From Saccharomyces uvarum (lineage: Eukaryota; Ascomycota; Saccharomycetes; Saccharomycetales; Saccharomycetaceae): a DNA stretch of 64,000 nt. Each line of letters starts with the position of its first letter. Position 1 is the first letter of the stretch. The position numbers and the translations under genes were made by a program. The stretch is from contig OX365938.1 in the NCBI GenBank assembly GCA_947243795.1, positions 372,001 to 436,000 on the forward strand, written 5' to 3'. The notes beneath the pieces were generated by a model. That model saw only the letters and a list, made by a program, of their open reading frames with translations. It did not search any database and was not told the DNA's origin. Shown piece after piece: positions 1 through 9,557 of the stretch.

Positions 1-128
1 GCAATATTGAAGAAAACTCAGAAACAACAGCCGCTCCAGCTGTTGCAGATGCAGATGCAGACGCAAAAGCAAATGGTAATGACGATGATGATGATGATGA
101 GATGGATATTGAGTTTGAAGATGTTTAG
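1..128 (+). CDS. TFA1: TFA1, TFIIE large subunit (3' end only)
   Basis: This is the last 41 codons of a gene that begins left of the window; the frame is set by codons starting at base 3 and ends at the TAG at 126-128. The visible tail is Ala/Asp-rich, then a run of Asp, ending EMDIEFEDV, which I recognise as the acidic C-terminus of Tfa1. Tfa1 is the large subunit of general transcription factor IIE, which recruits TFIIH to the RNA polymerase II preinitiation complex. The call rests on this tail plus its position upstream of TCD2, as in S. cerevisiae YKL028W-YKL027W. None of the zinc-binding or winged-helix part is in view. Confidence 0.85.
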   Translation, partial: NIEENSETTAAPAVADADADAKANGNDDDDDDEMDIEFEDV

Positions 129-470
129 GAATGGCCATCTTTTTACACCCCATTAAATTAGTGACTACTAAGCTGCACACTACACAGTTTCCTTTTTTTT
201 TTCATTTCTTTTATGTCACCAGAAGATTCTTAGGCGGTGAAAAAAAATCTGAAAAAAATCAAAAAAATCAAAAAGAAACGCAGTTATTAGGCATATCATA
301 TCGATCGCGTCTTCAAAATAATAACAAATAATACAACTAATAAAAATATAAAAATATAAAAAATATTTTTCGAGCATATTTAGTTTACATATATTTAATT
401 AAAAACTTCAAACTTATAGAAACAACGAAATAGAGTTTTACCGTTCAGCTAAGGTACAAAAAACAAAAAA
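129..470. other. TFA1-TCD2 intergenic region
   Basis: This 342-bp spacer holds the TFA1 3' end and the TCD2 promoter. It is A/T-rich with homopolymer A and T runs (about 190-275 and 330-410) of the nucleosome-free-region kind. An open frame at 131-331 is low-complexity and not credible as a gene. Confidence 0.6.
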
Positions 471-1817
471 ATGGAAAAAGATGCATGGAAAATAATAACT
501 GCCACAGCGCTATTCACTGTGGCAATGACTACTGTAGCAGACTGTGCTTGGACACGTTGGCAAACACAAGGAAAGGCAGTAGCGAAAGTGCAACGAAGTG
601 ATGAAAAAGACGAAGAACAAACAAAATCCAAAATAGACAAATATTACCAATATGACGAACAGTTCATTCGCCAATTTTTGAAGAACAATATTGGTTTTCT
701 TGGTGAGGATACAATCGAAAAGCTATCCAACCAATACGTCGTCGTTGTGGGTGCAGGCGGTGTTGGGTCATGGGTAGTCAACTCTTTGGTACGTTCGGGA
801 TGTCGAAAGATCAGAGTCGTGGATTTTGACCAAGTTTCATTAAGTTCATTGAATAGACACAGTTGTGCTATACTAAATGATGTCGGTACTCCCAAAGTTG
901 AATGTTTACGAAGACATATGCAGGAAATCGCACCTTGGTGTGAAATTGATCCAATTAATGAATTGTGGACTATTGAAAATGGCGAAAGATTGACCCTTGA
1001 AAACGGCGCACCTGATTTCGTTGTGGACTGTATTGATAACATCGAAACAAAAGTTGACTTACTAGAGTTTGCCTACAACTGCGGCATCAAAGTGATCTCC
1101 TCTATGGGTGCTTCTGCCAAGAGTGATCCTACAAAACTTAACGTAGGTGATATAGCGACTACTGAAGAAGACCCTCTTGCGAGGGTAGTGAGAAGGAAAC
1201 TGAAGAAAAGAGGTATCCTTTCTGGTGTTCCTGTGGTGTTTAGTGCCGAAAAGCCGGATCCCAAAAAGGCTAAATTATTACCTTTGCCTGATGAAGAATA
1301 TGAAAGAGGCAAAGTTGACGAGTTAAGCGCCTTGAAGGATTTCCGTGTAAGAATTTTACCAGTTCTAGGTACTATGCCAAGTTTGTTTGGATTGACCATA
1401 ACCACATGGATCCTATCTAATATATCTGATAAACCTTTAGAACCTATCGAGGGTAAAAATAGAATTAAAGTATACGACGGTATATATCAGTCATTGACCG
1501 GTCAAATGAGCAGAGTTGGTAGACCGACCCAACGTATACCCTTAGCTTTGAAGGACGTTAGCTACCTGGTTGAAGAGGTTTTTAAGGGTAAATCTCCAAT
1601 CAGCGGAATTTCCACTAGACTAACTTTATCTAAATGGGACCCCTCCAAACCCATTTCGTTACAAAATGTAGTTGTTTTAACTAAAGACGAACAAAAAGAA
1701 CATGAAAATCGTATTTTAATAGGCAACGAAAGCTTACGTGATGTTTATGATGCTAATGTTCTGGAACTAGTTTCACAAAGGTTCAAAGAAGAAGCTTATT
1801 ATTCTCAATTTAGATGA
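471..1817 (+). CDS. TCD2: TCD2, tRNA threonylcarbamoyladenosine dehydratase
   Basis: A 448-aa E1-like (ThiF/MoeB/TcdA family) enzyme. It uses ATP to cyclise t6A37 to ct6A in ANN-decoding tRNAs; the yeast protein sits on the mitochondrial outer membrane. A hydrophobic stretch at residues 7-26 is a likely signal anchor. The nucleotide-binding glycine loop GAGGVGS is at 94-100, followed by the acidic strand end VVDFD at about 116-120 and the SLNRH element ending near 130, both typical of E1-like adenylating enzymes. Length matches the S. cerevisiae protein (about 447 aa). It is convergent with an unrecognised minus-strand gene, a neighbour it does not have in S. cerevisiae as I know it. The ATG at 471 is the first in frame and precedes the membrane segment. 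Confidence 0.95.
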   Translation: MEKDAWKIITATALFTVAMTTVADCAWTRWQTQGKAVAKVQRSDEKDEEQTKSKIDKYYQYDEQFIRQFLKNNIGFLGEDTIEKLSNQYVVVVGAGGVGSWVVNSLVRSGCRKIRVVDFDQVSLSSLNRHSCAILNDVGTPKVECLRRHMQEIAPWCEIDPINELWTIENGERLTLENGAPDFVVDCIDNIETKVDLLEFAYNCGIKVISSMGASAKSDPTKLNVGDIATTEEDPLARVVRRKLKKRGILSGVPVVFSAEKPDPKKAKLLPLPDEEYERGKVDELSALKDFRVRILPVLGTMPSLFGLTITTWILSNISDKPLEPIEGKNRIKVYDGIYQSLTGQMSRVGRPTQRIPLALKDVSYLVEEVFKGKSPISGISTRLTLSKWDPSKPISLQNVVVLTKDEQKEHENRILIGNESLRDVYDANVLELVSQRFKEEAYYSQFR

Positions 1818-2086
1818 TGATTTTTCCATGTACATAATGCATATTTATTCTATAGAATTACGTACTCATTTGGCCAACTTTGAGCCCCTACAATTTATAA
1901 AAGCACTTCTGTCTTCCCTTTTTTTCCCTCTTTGTTTACATTTCTATCACAAATCTGTCATTATTAGAACTTAATATATTTATAATTCCAAAGATAAAAA
2001 AGTTAAATATCAATTATATATAATGAGTTGGTAGTGGGCATAGTTGCTGTTTCATGATGCTCAATTCGGTCTTCGTATGTGTACAT

Positions 2087-4072
2087 TTATGCTTCGAAGT
2101 TTATTCTGTTCTCTTTTTGATGTTTCTTAGTATCTACGAATATGCCTTTAAGGTCCAAAAATTTTAAATAACAACGAAAAGATTCTTCTACTAATTTGTG
2201 TTGCTCATAAAGTGACTTGACTCGTTCCATTTCCCTCCACATGAATCTCAACTTTTCTGAGTTTTTGTCTCCATCGATAAATGGCAAGTGTTCTGGATTT
2301 GATGAAAACTTCAATCTTTCCAAATCTTCTACCTCACCTTGGTATAGATACTTATCACCGTAAGACTTAAAATCTAATTTTATCCCTTTCCTTCGTACAA
2401 TCAAATGCTGATCAACGACAGTTGTATGGTCAACTATAAGAAACGCCTGCAAACGTTCGTTCCATATCAGTTCAAATTCTTCTGTCTCAACCAATGTAAA
2501 CAAGATCGGTGAAAATACAGGATACGGTATAGAATCGAGTACCAATGAACTCCAATCCAAAAGACTATTACTCATGTTTAGTTTTGCATTTCTAAAGCTC
2601 ATTTTTCGAAAAATATCGTCGCCCAATGGATTGACCACCCTTCGTTCAAACACATCAACTATGAATTTGTCAACTATCATATACCTCTTTAACAGCCCCG
2701 GATTTGTTAATCCATACATTGCGTGTCTTGGGAAAACCTTTTGGTGTTGCGTGATTAATGCAGGTAAAAAAAATTCAATTGCCTTATCAACAATGTGCTT
2801 TATTTCATTAGAGATTTGGTGATAGGCATCGAAATCTGGTATATTGAACTCACTTCGTATACACTTTTGCCACCATTGTAACCTAGCCATTGACTCTGTT
2901 ATACAAAAGCTGGATATTATTTTCGACAGCCGACCAAAAATGAAGTCGTCTTTGATCAACTGCACGGAAGTGTTCTCAATCTTTCCTTGAAAAAGGATCT
3001 GATTTAGAGGTGATCCGAATTTCTGTGTAACAACTTTTTCGTTGACAACAATGCAAGTCGATGAAATTGAATCAATAGTGTTCTGATGATCTAATTTTTG
3101 AGCCTTGGAAAATTGTTTATTTCGGAGGATGTAGTTTTCTAACGTTATAATTTCGTTTTTGAGCAAACGATCAACAATCCTCATTTCCGACTTCAATTGC
3201 TTCGCAACACTTTCTGCATGGAAATTTTGTGTAGAAAAAAGGGGATTCTCCCAAACAATATATTTAGTATGATTATCAATACAAAGTATTGGTATTGCTA
3301 AATGTATCGAGACTTGATCAGTGGCCCTTTGACCTTGATATTTTTCACAAACGTAATAGTCATTGATTTTCTTCAATTTTACCAGAATTTGCTTCAAAGA
3401 CAAGTGAAAAAGGGTTATGTCTTTAACGGTTAAGAAATTCGAATTAATCAACTTTAAATACAAGAGCGATTTACCCTTGAAAATCTTTCTTAGAGGGTAC
3501 CAATCATTCACGGACAACGTACCTTCCTTGCCATTTGACGATGGAGGGTCAAATAAAGTTTGTTCCACTAATTTGGGCGGTTTTTTGATAAACTTATTCA
3601 GCTGGATGACAAATCCTCCAATTTCGATGAATTTTTTACCCTTGAAAGTGCACAACGGATAAAACCGTTGCTTTAAATCTTTGTGCATGTACTGCATCTG
3701 ACAAGTCCTTGGCTTGTTTTTTTCGTATGGATGGTAATGAATATAAAGTGTTTTCTTACACCCCATTGATAGCCTATGGCACCGTAAACCTACTAAATCA
3801 CTCAATTGGTTTTTGGAAACTTTCAAAACCGAGCCAGTGATAGGGTCTATTTGGAACCAGTACTCATCTGCCTCTATTACTTCAAACAGGTTTCGATCAT
3901 CTTCACAGTATATATTAAATTCTTCATCATAGATGTCATTCCAATCTAACAGGTGATGACTATATATAAATTCTTGAAACGTAGCCGATTCTTTGGGGTT
4001 TATTAAAGCTTTTTTTACTAGATCAATCACCCAACCGTCAATTATCGAAAATCTACTATTAATCCTGTACAT
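2087..4072 (-). CDS. Unrecognised 661-aa protein, accessory relative to S. cerevisiae
   Basis: An uninterrupted 661-codon frame with an ATG at 4070-4072 and a TAA at 2087-2089. I do not recognise the protein. It is rich in Lys, Ile, Leu and Phe, has no obvious signal peptide or transmembrane helix, no zinc-cysteine cluster and no P-loop. Notable stretches are an N-terminal acidic/aromatic part (residues about 40-90, containing DEYWFQIDP), a basic segment near 100-125 with CKKTLYIHYHPY, and a Glu/Lys-rich helical C-terminus. It lies between TCD2 and GPX1, which are direct neighbours in S. cerevisiae (YKL027W, YKL026C). The simplest inference is an ancestral yeast gene kept here and lost in cerevisiae, or a lineage-specific gain. 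Base composition and codon use look like the surroundings, so recent transfer is not indicated. An intact frame of this length argues that it is expressed and under selection. Confidence 0.85.
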   Translation of the reverse strand: MYRINSRFSIIDGWVIDLVKKALINPKESATFQEFIYSHHLLDWNDIYDEEFNIYCEDDRNLFEVIEADEYWFQIDPITGSVLKVSKNQLSDLVGLRCHRLSMGCKKTLYIHYHPYEKNKPRTCQMQYMHKDLKQRFYPLCTFKGKKFIEIGGFVIQLNKFIKKPPKLVEQTLFDPPSSNGKEGTLSVNDWYPLRKIFKGKSLLYLKLINSNFLTVKDITLFHLSLKQILVKLKKINDYYVCEKYQGQRATDQVSIHLAIPILCIDNHTKYIVWENPLFSTQNFHAESVAKQLKSEMRIVDRLLKNEIITLENYILRNKQFSKAQKLDHQNTIDSISSTCIVVNEKVVTQKFGSPLNQILFQGKIENTSVQLIKDDFIFGRLSKIISSFCITESMARLQWWQKCIRSEFNIPDFDAYHQISNEIKHIVDKAIEFFLPALITQHQKVFPRHAMYGLTNPGLLKRYMIVDKFIVDVFERRVVNPLGDDIFRKMSFRNAKLNMSNSLLDWSSLVLDSIPYPVFSPILFTLVETEEFELIWNERLQAFLIVDHTTVVDQHLIVRRKGIKLDFKSYGDKYLYQGEVEDLERLKFSSNPEHLPFIDGDKNSEKLRFMWREMERVKSLYEQHKLVEESFRCYLKFLDLKGIFVDTKKHQKENRINFEA

Positions 4073-4334
4073 CTGTCCATCACTGACGTCTTCCTAGCGG
4101 CTGCTTTTATGTCTTTACAACTTTTTTTGTTTATACGAAATTTTCAAATTTCATTTTTTTCAATCGACAAAGAATGGCCTTAAATTTACTTATATATTTC
4201 TAATAAAACATATATAGATTGATAACTTCAAGATTAACGAAATGACAGAAAAATGAAATATTAGTACAGTAACGGGAAAAGAGCAGGATATAATTGTAAT
4301 TCTTTTAGTTTTTTTCAGCTTCATCGTATGCAGA

Positions 4335-4838
4335 TCAAGTCCCTTGAGTTTGTGGTTGACCCAATAGCTCTTCGATAAGAGGAACAATTTCAAGTGGTCT
4401 CGTCATGCATGAAAACCTCTTGACCACCTGTCCATTCTTGTCAATCAAAAATTTCTCAAAGTTCCATTTAATCATCTTTATGCCAAATTTCCCAGTTACT
4501 GAATTTTTCAAGAACCTGTAAACAGGATCTTGCTTTTGGCCATTACAGTAAACCTTGTGCAGGATGGGGAAAGTTACACCAAACTTGTTCTGACAGAACT
4601 TATTAATTTCATCGTCTTTTTCAATCTCCTGATTACCAAACTGGCTGCAGGGAAAGGCTAAAATCTCCAGGCCGTGAGATTTGTATTTCTCATATATGTA
4701 CTCTAATTCTTTATACTGAGGTGTGAACGCACAATGGGACGCTACATTGACTACCAAGACCACTTTTCCATTTAAGGAAGCAAAGGGGAACGGATTGCCA
4801 TCTCGATCTATTGGTGTAAGAGAATAAAACTGTGACAT
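4335..4838 (-). CDS. GPX1: GPX1, phospholipid hydroperoxide glutathione peroxidase-like
   Basis: A 167-aa thiol peroxidase of the GPx family that reduces hydroperoxides, probably with thioredoxin or glutathione as donor. The peroxidatic Cys36 lies in NVASHC; Cys64 in the FPC motif and Cys82 in KFC match the cysteine pattern of yeast Gpx proteins. The glutamine of the catalytic set is in QFGNQE just after Cys64, and the tryptophan is in IKWNFEKF near 130. It is a cysteine, not a selenocysteine, enzyme. Length equals the S. cerevisiae Gpx1 that I recall, with about 37 substitutions, one of the faster-changing proteins in the window. GPX1 pairs with HYR1 (GPX3) as a whole-genome-duplication relative. 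Confidence 0.95.
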   Translation of the reverse strand: MSQFYSLTPIDRDGNPFPFASLNGKVVLVVNVASHCAFTPQYKELEYIYEKYKSHGLEILAFPCSQFGNQEIEKDDEINKFCQNKFGVTFPILHKVYCNGQKQDPVYRFLKNSVTGKFGIKMIKWNFEKFLIDKNGQVVKRFSCMTRPLEIVPLIEELLGQPQTQGT

Positions 4839-5159
4839 CTATATATTCTTCTTCAGTTATGTTAAACCGGCTCACGATGGGTGAATTTCACCTACATTAG
4901 ACATATGGGTACAATCAGCTTGCGTATGTTTGTGTTATATCGTTCCTACAAATCGCTAAATCACCCTCTTAAGCAGAAGCTGGTCATCCTTTCAGTTTTC
5001 AGACGCTTAGCAAATGAGGGATGAATATTCTCCCTATAAATTAAGGGAAAAGTACGGACAAATACGGAAAAGTTTGCGCGTTGATGATAATGGGCTATAA
5101 TGGGGGATACTTCTCGTATGTATGTATCTGTTATATAGTTTATATAGTTTGTTCTTTTT
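4839..5159. other. GPX1-PAN3 intergenic region
   Basis: A 321-bp spacer with the GPX1 promoter next to 4838 and the PAN3 3' end next to 5160, both genes on the minus strand. I looked for a CCCCT/AGGGG stress element and saw none. Near 5120-5150 there is a repeated TATATAGTTT that may serve PAN3 3'-end formation. Confidence 0.4.
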
Positions 5160-7211
5160 CTATTGGGTAATAGATCTAAAAGTGGAGTCTATCAAGTCCT
5201 TTAACTCCTTGTAGGATATAATAATACAGTTCAACTCATCCGGTGTGACTAACATTAATTTTTCTTGAATACCTGCATCTAATTTGTTCAGACATCTTAG
5301 TACATGAGTCAAATCCATTATTGGCTTCCCATTTGAATCCACTTGATGAAATACATAGTCGTAAAATAGTATAATGGGGAACTTGGTACCTGATTCGGAC
5401 CAATTTATGTCTATTCTGGATTCGATTCTACCAAAGATACAATTTAGTTTATTGACCAGTCTGAATAGCCTGCCATTTTCCAGCTCTCTTGATAAGACGG
5501 ATTCCATGTATTCTGTGTAAGTTTGTGACGACTCCAAGACCATAAACATTTTATCATAAAAATGACTAGTCAGGTCATGGACGCTCTTCTTTACATCGCC
5601 GTCAGCTAATAAATACTTCAACACGTCTTTGAACTTATCATCTATCTGTTTCATATCGTCAATTGATTGTAAGGTAATTTCATCCATTTGATATTCTCTT
5701 GGAGTGTTATTATTGTTGAAGTTATCAGTATTGATTGATAAGTTGAATAATAATTGTCCCAGGTGCTTGTAATCCAGCTGTTGTTGTCTTTCCTTGGTAC
5801 TCCCGCTGGAAGACACCACTGTGTCAACATCTTCATTAAACAACAGGTCCTTAAAGTCACAATGTGACAATTTGATTCTACCTGGGTCACCAGTAATTAG
5901 AACTTTCCTCCAATTTAATGTATTTCCAATGTTCAAGTTTTGCGAATGGATGGAATTCATCACATTGGTTAATTGAACTAAGTAAGTCCATAGATAATTC
6001 ATTGTGATGGGGAATTTGGGGAAATTAACAAAATGGTAATCGTACAAAGATAGTGAATTTGGATAATAATCAAATATCAAACAAATAGATAGATCACCGA
6101 ATTTGGTGGTTTGGAAAATATCTCTAAATTTTATTAAATTTGTACAGTTTACCTTGGACCATATCTGATAAATCTTGGATATTTTGCTTGGATTCATCGA
6201 TTTGTCTATATTAGGTAGTCTCTTCAAAACGTATGGTTTACCGTCGTAATTGGAAAAGACTTTGAAAAGGGTGGTTTTATTTAAAAAATCGTTATTATTA
6301 AAGTTTAGTGGAACTAAATTGAAGTAATCTTGAACAACGCTTGGTATGACTTTACCGGATGAGGGAAAAATCTGCAGAGTCGAAAGGTTTTTCTTGGTCA
6401 AGTCTTCTCTAATATTATTGGGGATGAAGAGCTGGTCAGCGGACCTTTCGTTCGGTTTTAAGAGCGATTTCAACGATGATGGTTGTTCAGGGGCATATAG
6501 ATGGTATTGTAGAAGACTATGTGGAGGCGGATAAATTCTTGGATATTTGAGATCGTTATTCTCCATAGGGGGCGGTGGCATTGGAGGTGGCACGTTGCTG
6601 GTCATGGTCATGTTGCTATTGTTTTCGTCATTAACGTTTATATTCATGCCTCCAGAGTTGGTCATGGAAGGGAATGGGAACGAAGGTGCATTCGTACTGG
6701 TGTGTATTGAAGAAGTGGAAGAAGGGGTAAAAATGGGGGCATTGAATGGGTCGTAATTGGAGCTCGAGGCGGTGGTAGGTATCGATATGCTTATATTGCT
6801 ACTGTTGTTATTATTGCTGGGCAAAGTGCCACTGATCACGGGACTAGCCATTGAGTTGGCAGTAGAAGTAGTGGCGGAAGTAGCTGCTACAGTGATGCTA
6901 CCACCAGTACTCGTAGTAGTGGAGGTGGTGGTACTGGCAGTAGCTAAAGAATCACTGCCAATTGTCATCGGAGTGAAACTGGCCGAAACCTTGGCATTGA
7001 ACTTGGGAACAGACGTCATGGTTGGAGTAAGTGCTTCACTAGCGTCTAGCAGAGGAGAAGTGTCATTAGTGGCGGTGTTGATGGTGGTAGTAGCGGTCGC
7101 ATTATCGTTATGTTTGAAAGGGCAACCTTCTTTTTCCTTCTTGCAGTAGCCATATATGGTAATATTTCTGCACGAAATGTCTTTGGCCCAGTCAGGGTTG
7201 ATCTTTTCCAT
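5160..7211 (-). CDS. PAN3: PAN3, Pan2-Pan3 deadenylase regulatory subunit
   Basis: A protein of about 683 aa that recruits and activates the Pan2 poly(A) nuclease, starting mRNA deadenylation through poly(A)-binding protein. An N-terminal CCCH zinc finger is visible at residues 14-34 (C-x8-C-x6-C-x3-H, starting [10 protein letters not shown]). It is followed by a long Ser/Thr/Asn/Pro-rich disordered region with a PAM2-like stretch ([12 protein letters not shown]), then the pseudokinase domain (from about 270) and the conserved C-terminal domain that binds Pan2. I chose the ATG at 7209-7211 ([11 protein letters not shown]) because it matches the S. cerevisiae start; the frame is open four codons further to another ATG at 7223. 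The disordered region varies in repeat length as expected for this family. Confidence 0.93.
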   Translation of the reverse strand: MEKINPDWAKDISCRNITIYGYCKKEKEGCPFKHNDNATATTTINTATNDTSPLLDASEALTPTMTSVPKFNAKVSASFTPMTIGSDSLATASTTTSTTTSTGGSITVAATSATTSTANSMASPVISGTLPSNNNNSSNISISIPTTASSSNYDPFNAPIFTPSSTSSIHTSTNAPSFPFPSMTNSGGMNINVNDENNSNMTMTSNVPPPMPPPPMENNDLKYPRIYPPPHSLLQYHLYAPEQPSSLKSLLKPNERSADQLFIPNNIREDLTKKNLSTLQIFPSSGKVIPSVVQDYFNLVPLNFNNNDFLNKTTLFKVFSNYDGKPYVLKRLPNIDKSMNPSKISKIYQIWSKVNCTNLIKFRDIFQTTKFGDLSICLIFDYYPNSLSLYDYHFVNFPKFPITMNYLWTYLVQLTNVMNSIHSQNLNIGNTLNWRKVLITGDPGRIKLSHCDFKDLLFNEDVDTVVSSSGSTKERQQQLDYKHLGQLLFNLSINTDNFNNNNTPREYQMDEITLQSIDDMKQIDDKFKDVLKYLLADGDVKKSVHDLTSHFYDKMFMVLESSQTYTEYMESVLSRELENGRLFRLVNKLNCIFGRIESRIDINWSESGTKFPIILFYDYVFHQVDSNGKPIMDLTHVLRCLNKLDAGIQEKLMLVTPDELNCIIISYKELKDLIDSTFRSITQ

Positions 7212-7428
7212 TGCGTACGACACGTCTGGCTTGTCTTGAGGGCTCGACCAGTACTACAGAGAGCGCTCATGATTTCTTTATTACGACTGTTATTCGCATT
7301 TAATTCATCGACCAGTAATTTAAAGAATTGACAGGGTTACCCTGATTTTTACGCGATTTGTAAAAAGTATATACATATATATTATCGTTATCACTTCCTA
7401 GCGTATACTATATAGAGTGTGTATCGGT

Positions 7429-8043
7429 CTATAGTCTATCACGAATGGCGTCTTGAACGTCTTTATAGACTTCGTCGACAGGCTTGTCGCAACGAATACG
7501 GACGACATTGGATTTGGTTTCGAAGTACTCGATAACGGGCATGCTGGTGTCTTTGAAAGTCTTGAATCTCTTCTTGATGGACTCGATGTTGTCGTCACTT
7601 CTGCCACTGGTCTTACCACGTTCCAACAGCCTTTGAAGCATGACGTCTTCGGGGCAGTCGAAGAACAGAATGAACTTGCATTCGACGATGTCCCTTTCAA
7701 ATGAAACAGCTTGGTCCATCTTCCGGGGGAACCCGTCGATCAAGAATTTGTGTCTGTTGTTCTTGACGTTTTCGGAAATAGCGTTACGCAATAGCGCCAA
7801 AGTGATCTCCTGAGGGACGATCAGCCCCTCCTTGATGTAGTTTTTGATCAATTCACCGAATTCGGAGCCTTCCCTGTTCTGTTCAGCACGCAACAGGTCG
7901 CCTGCTGCCAGGTGGACAAACGAATAGTCCTTGACCAGTTTTTCACATTGAGTGCCCTTGCCTGCACCGGGTCCTCCTAGAACGAAGACCACAGAGACTT
8001 GGTCTGGCGAGAAAGCCGGTTTTGTTTTCGTAGCAATGGTCAT
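7429..8043 (-). CDS. URA6: URA6, UMP/CMP kinase
   Basis: A 204-aa nucleoside monophosphate kinase, the same length as S. cerevisiae Ura6. It phosphorylates UMP (and AMP, CMP) in the last shared steps of pyrimidine nucleotide synthesis. The P-loop GGPGAGKGTQ is at 23-32. The NMP-binding region contains FLIDGFPRKMDQA, and the LID carries the ERGKTSGRSDDN stretch with the arginine set typical of adenylate-kinase-fold enzymes. The start codon lies only 5 nt after the stop codon of the small upstream gene on the same strand, so its 5' leader and promoter must lie within that coding sequence unless the two share one transcript. Confidence 0.96.
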   Translation of the reverse strand: MTIATKTKPAFSPDQVSVVFVLGGPGAGKGTQCEKLVKDYSFVHLAAGDLLRAEQNREGSEFGELIKNYIKEGLIVPQEITLALLRNAISENVKNNRHKFLIDGFPRKMDQAVSFERDIVECKFILFFDCPEDVMLQRLLERGKTSGRSDDNIESIKKRFKTFKDTSMPVIEYFETKSNVVRIRCDKPVDEVYKDVQDAIRDRL

Positions 8044-8048
8044 TTGTG

Positions 8049-8264
8049 TTATTCGAGATATTCAATTGGTTTTGTTTTATGGTAATTTACCGAGATCACA
8101 GAAGTCACGAGTGCTAATGTTCCTACGAGTATTAATGATTTGCCTCTATGTCTACCCTTGCTTGTACTGAGTACTGCGTTTGCGTTAGCGTTTGCTTTTG
8201 CGTTATGGAAGGTTGGTTTTCTTGAAGAATAAAGCCTCACTATGAACCTGTAACGCGGAATCAT
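8049..8264 (-). CDS. Small predicted mitochondrial membrane protein (YKL023C-A position)
   Basis: A 71-aa protein with an ATG at 8262-8264. The first 20 residues are Arg-rich with no acidic residue (PRYRFIVRLYSSRK), like a mitochondrial presequence. A short Asn-Ala repeat (NAKANANANA) follows, then one transmembrane helix at about 45-61 (LILVGTLALVTSVISV) and a short hydrophilic tail. I believe it is the counterpart of S. cerevisiae YKL023C-A, an uncharacterised small ORF annotated from conservation among yeasts. Function is unknown; inner-membrane single-pass topology is an inference. Its TAA is five bases upstream of the URA6 ATG, which is unusually close for two yeast genes. Confidence 0.75.
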   Translation of the reverse strand: MIPRYRFIVRLYSSRKPTFHNAKANANANAVLSTSKGRHRGKSLILVGTLALVTSVISVNYHKTKPIEYLE

Positions 8265-8586
8265 AATGCAACCAAATCAATCAAAAGGGCATTGCGTGAG
8301 AGAAAGCCAGGAAGCATTGCATAATATCATTGTAAGAGCTGAAAAAGTTCTTTAAAACGTGACAAAAAAGAAAAAAAAAGAAAAAATGTACCATAGGGTT
8401 AATAGCACAATGTTGTCAGGGCTAGTTAGAGGCTGTGAATATAATATGCAGGGCTTAAAACAAAATTAATTAGGGTATATCGCATGCTTTTTGCTGGCAT
8501 AATTAGGCAGTAATAAGAGTTCAGTACTTGAAGACTGGTATTGGACGCGGGGAAGGGCCCATACAAGTCAAGTATAGCGTGCAGTC
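8265..8586. promoter_or_regulatory. Divergent promoter region, small gene / SKA1
   Basis: A 322-bp spacer between the minus-strand small gene and plus-strand SKA1, so it must hold both promoters and possibly URA6 transcription signals. It contains an A-rich tract near 8357-8388. I saw no factor site I could name with confidence. Confidence 0.4.
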
Positions 8587-9411
8587 ATGAATCAGGAAGA
8601 GCTGCTGGGTTTCCTACTGAACGATAGTGGTAACAGCCAGAAAAAATGCGTCGCGGATGAGCAGGTCTACTCCAATTGGTTGAAGAACGGTAGTGACGAT
8701 CACAATGCGTCCCGTGAGAGGTCGCAGGCTGCAGCTGCAGCTGCAGCTGCATTTGCTCCGGCGCAGAAGGTGCCGATGGATGCTACGCAAGAGGATGTGG
8801 ACGAGCTGTTGAACGGCCTAGAAGGCATCATTGGAAGCGCAGACGCCCTTAGTTCGAAGACTAAGTCAAAGGGGAAAACTAAAAAGGTTAGATCAAAACC
8901 TAAGAAGGAGAACGTGCAGGTGGACAAACAGGCTATATTACCCGAGGTCGAAGATGCTGGCGAGGAGAGTACTCAAGACTTCAACGAGGCGCCTGTGTCG
9001 TCAGATCTCGAGCGTTCAAAGAAGAAAGAGAAACGAAAGAAAAACGCCAAGGAGCCGTCGTATGATGAACTGAAAGATAAACTAGAGATCACCACCCGCA
9101 AATCACGTCTTGAGTGCAAAGATTTGAAGAAAAAAATGAATAAATTAGAAAAGAGAAACGTCGAACTTGAGCAACGCCTGGAAGAGTTGGAAATTGAAAA
9201 CCAGACCCTGATACAGATTAACAAGAGGCTCTCGAAAGATGCGGATCACGATGAAGAAGCTTCAAAGGACCAGAAGAGCAAGGAAAAGGACCGGAAAAGA
9301 AGGGAAAAAAGAACATCAAGAAGGAAGGAGGAAAGGAAACGAGAAAAGAACATAATACCGGAGGCAATTCCTTCATCAACCAATATGGACGGACAACCTA
9401 TAGAATTTTGA
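8587..9411 (+). CDS. SKA1: SKA1, Ski-complex-associated protein
   Basis: A 274-aa hydrophilic protein equivalent to S. cerevisiae YKL023W (about 277 aa). Ska1 was described as a component of a Ski-complex subpopulation that helps the cytoplasmic exosome degrade mRNA regions not covered by ribosomes, such as 3' UTRs. Visible features: an N-terminal stretch starting MNQEELLGFLLND, an alanine run at about 48-55 encoded by a (GCAGCT)n tract near 8729-8750, a Lys-rich middle, a coiled coil at about 165-215 with heptad-spaced Leu/Ile, and a very basic Lys/Arg/Glu tail. No catalytic domain is visible. The gene is convergent with CDC16, with 146 bp between stop codons. The symbol comes from position and sequence resemblance. 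Confidence 0.85.
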   Translation: MNQEELLGFLLNDSGNSQKKCVADEQVYSNWLKNGSDDHNASRERSQAAAAAAAAFAPAQKVPMDATQEDVDELLNGLEGIIGSADALSSKTKSKGKTKKVRSKPKKENVQVDKQAILPEVEDAGEESTQDFNEAPVSSDLERSKKKEKRKKNAKEPSYDELKDKLEITTRKSRLECKDLKKKMNKLEKRNVELEQRLEELEIENQTLIQINKRLSKDADHDEEASKDQKSKEKDRKRREKRTSRRKEERKREKNIIPEAIPSSTNMDGQPIEF

Positions 9412-9557
9412 ATGTGTCTTAGTGACACGACGAGCCGGGGGCCCAAAGAAGAGAACCGCAGTGGCGCAATATCACTTTCTTTCTTTTTTATTATTAGATG
9501 AATATATACACTATATTTGTATTAGCATTTGTTTTTCTTCTTCCTCTCCACCATACC

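Noticed and set aside
6757-7149. 130-codon plus-strand frame opposite PAN3
   Set aside because: It is the antisense shadow of the Ser/Thr/Ala-rich PAN3 N-terminal region, giving artificial Val/Leu runs.
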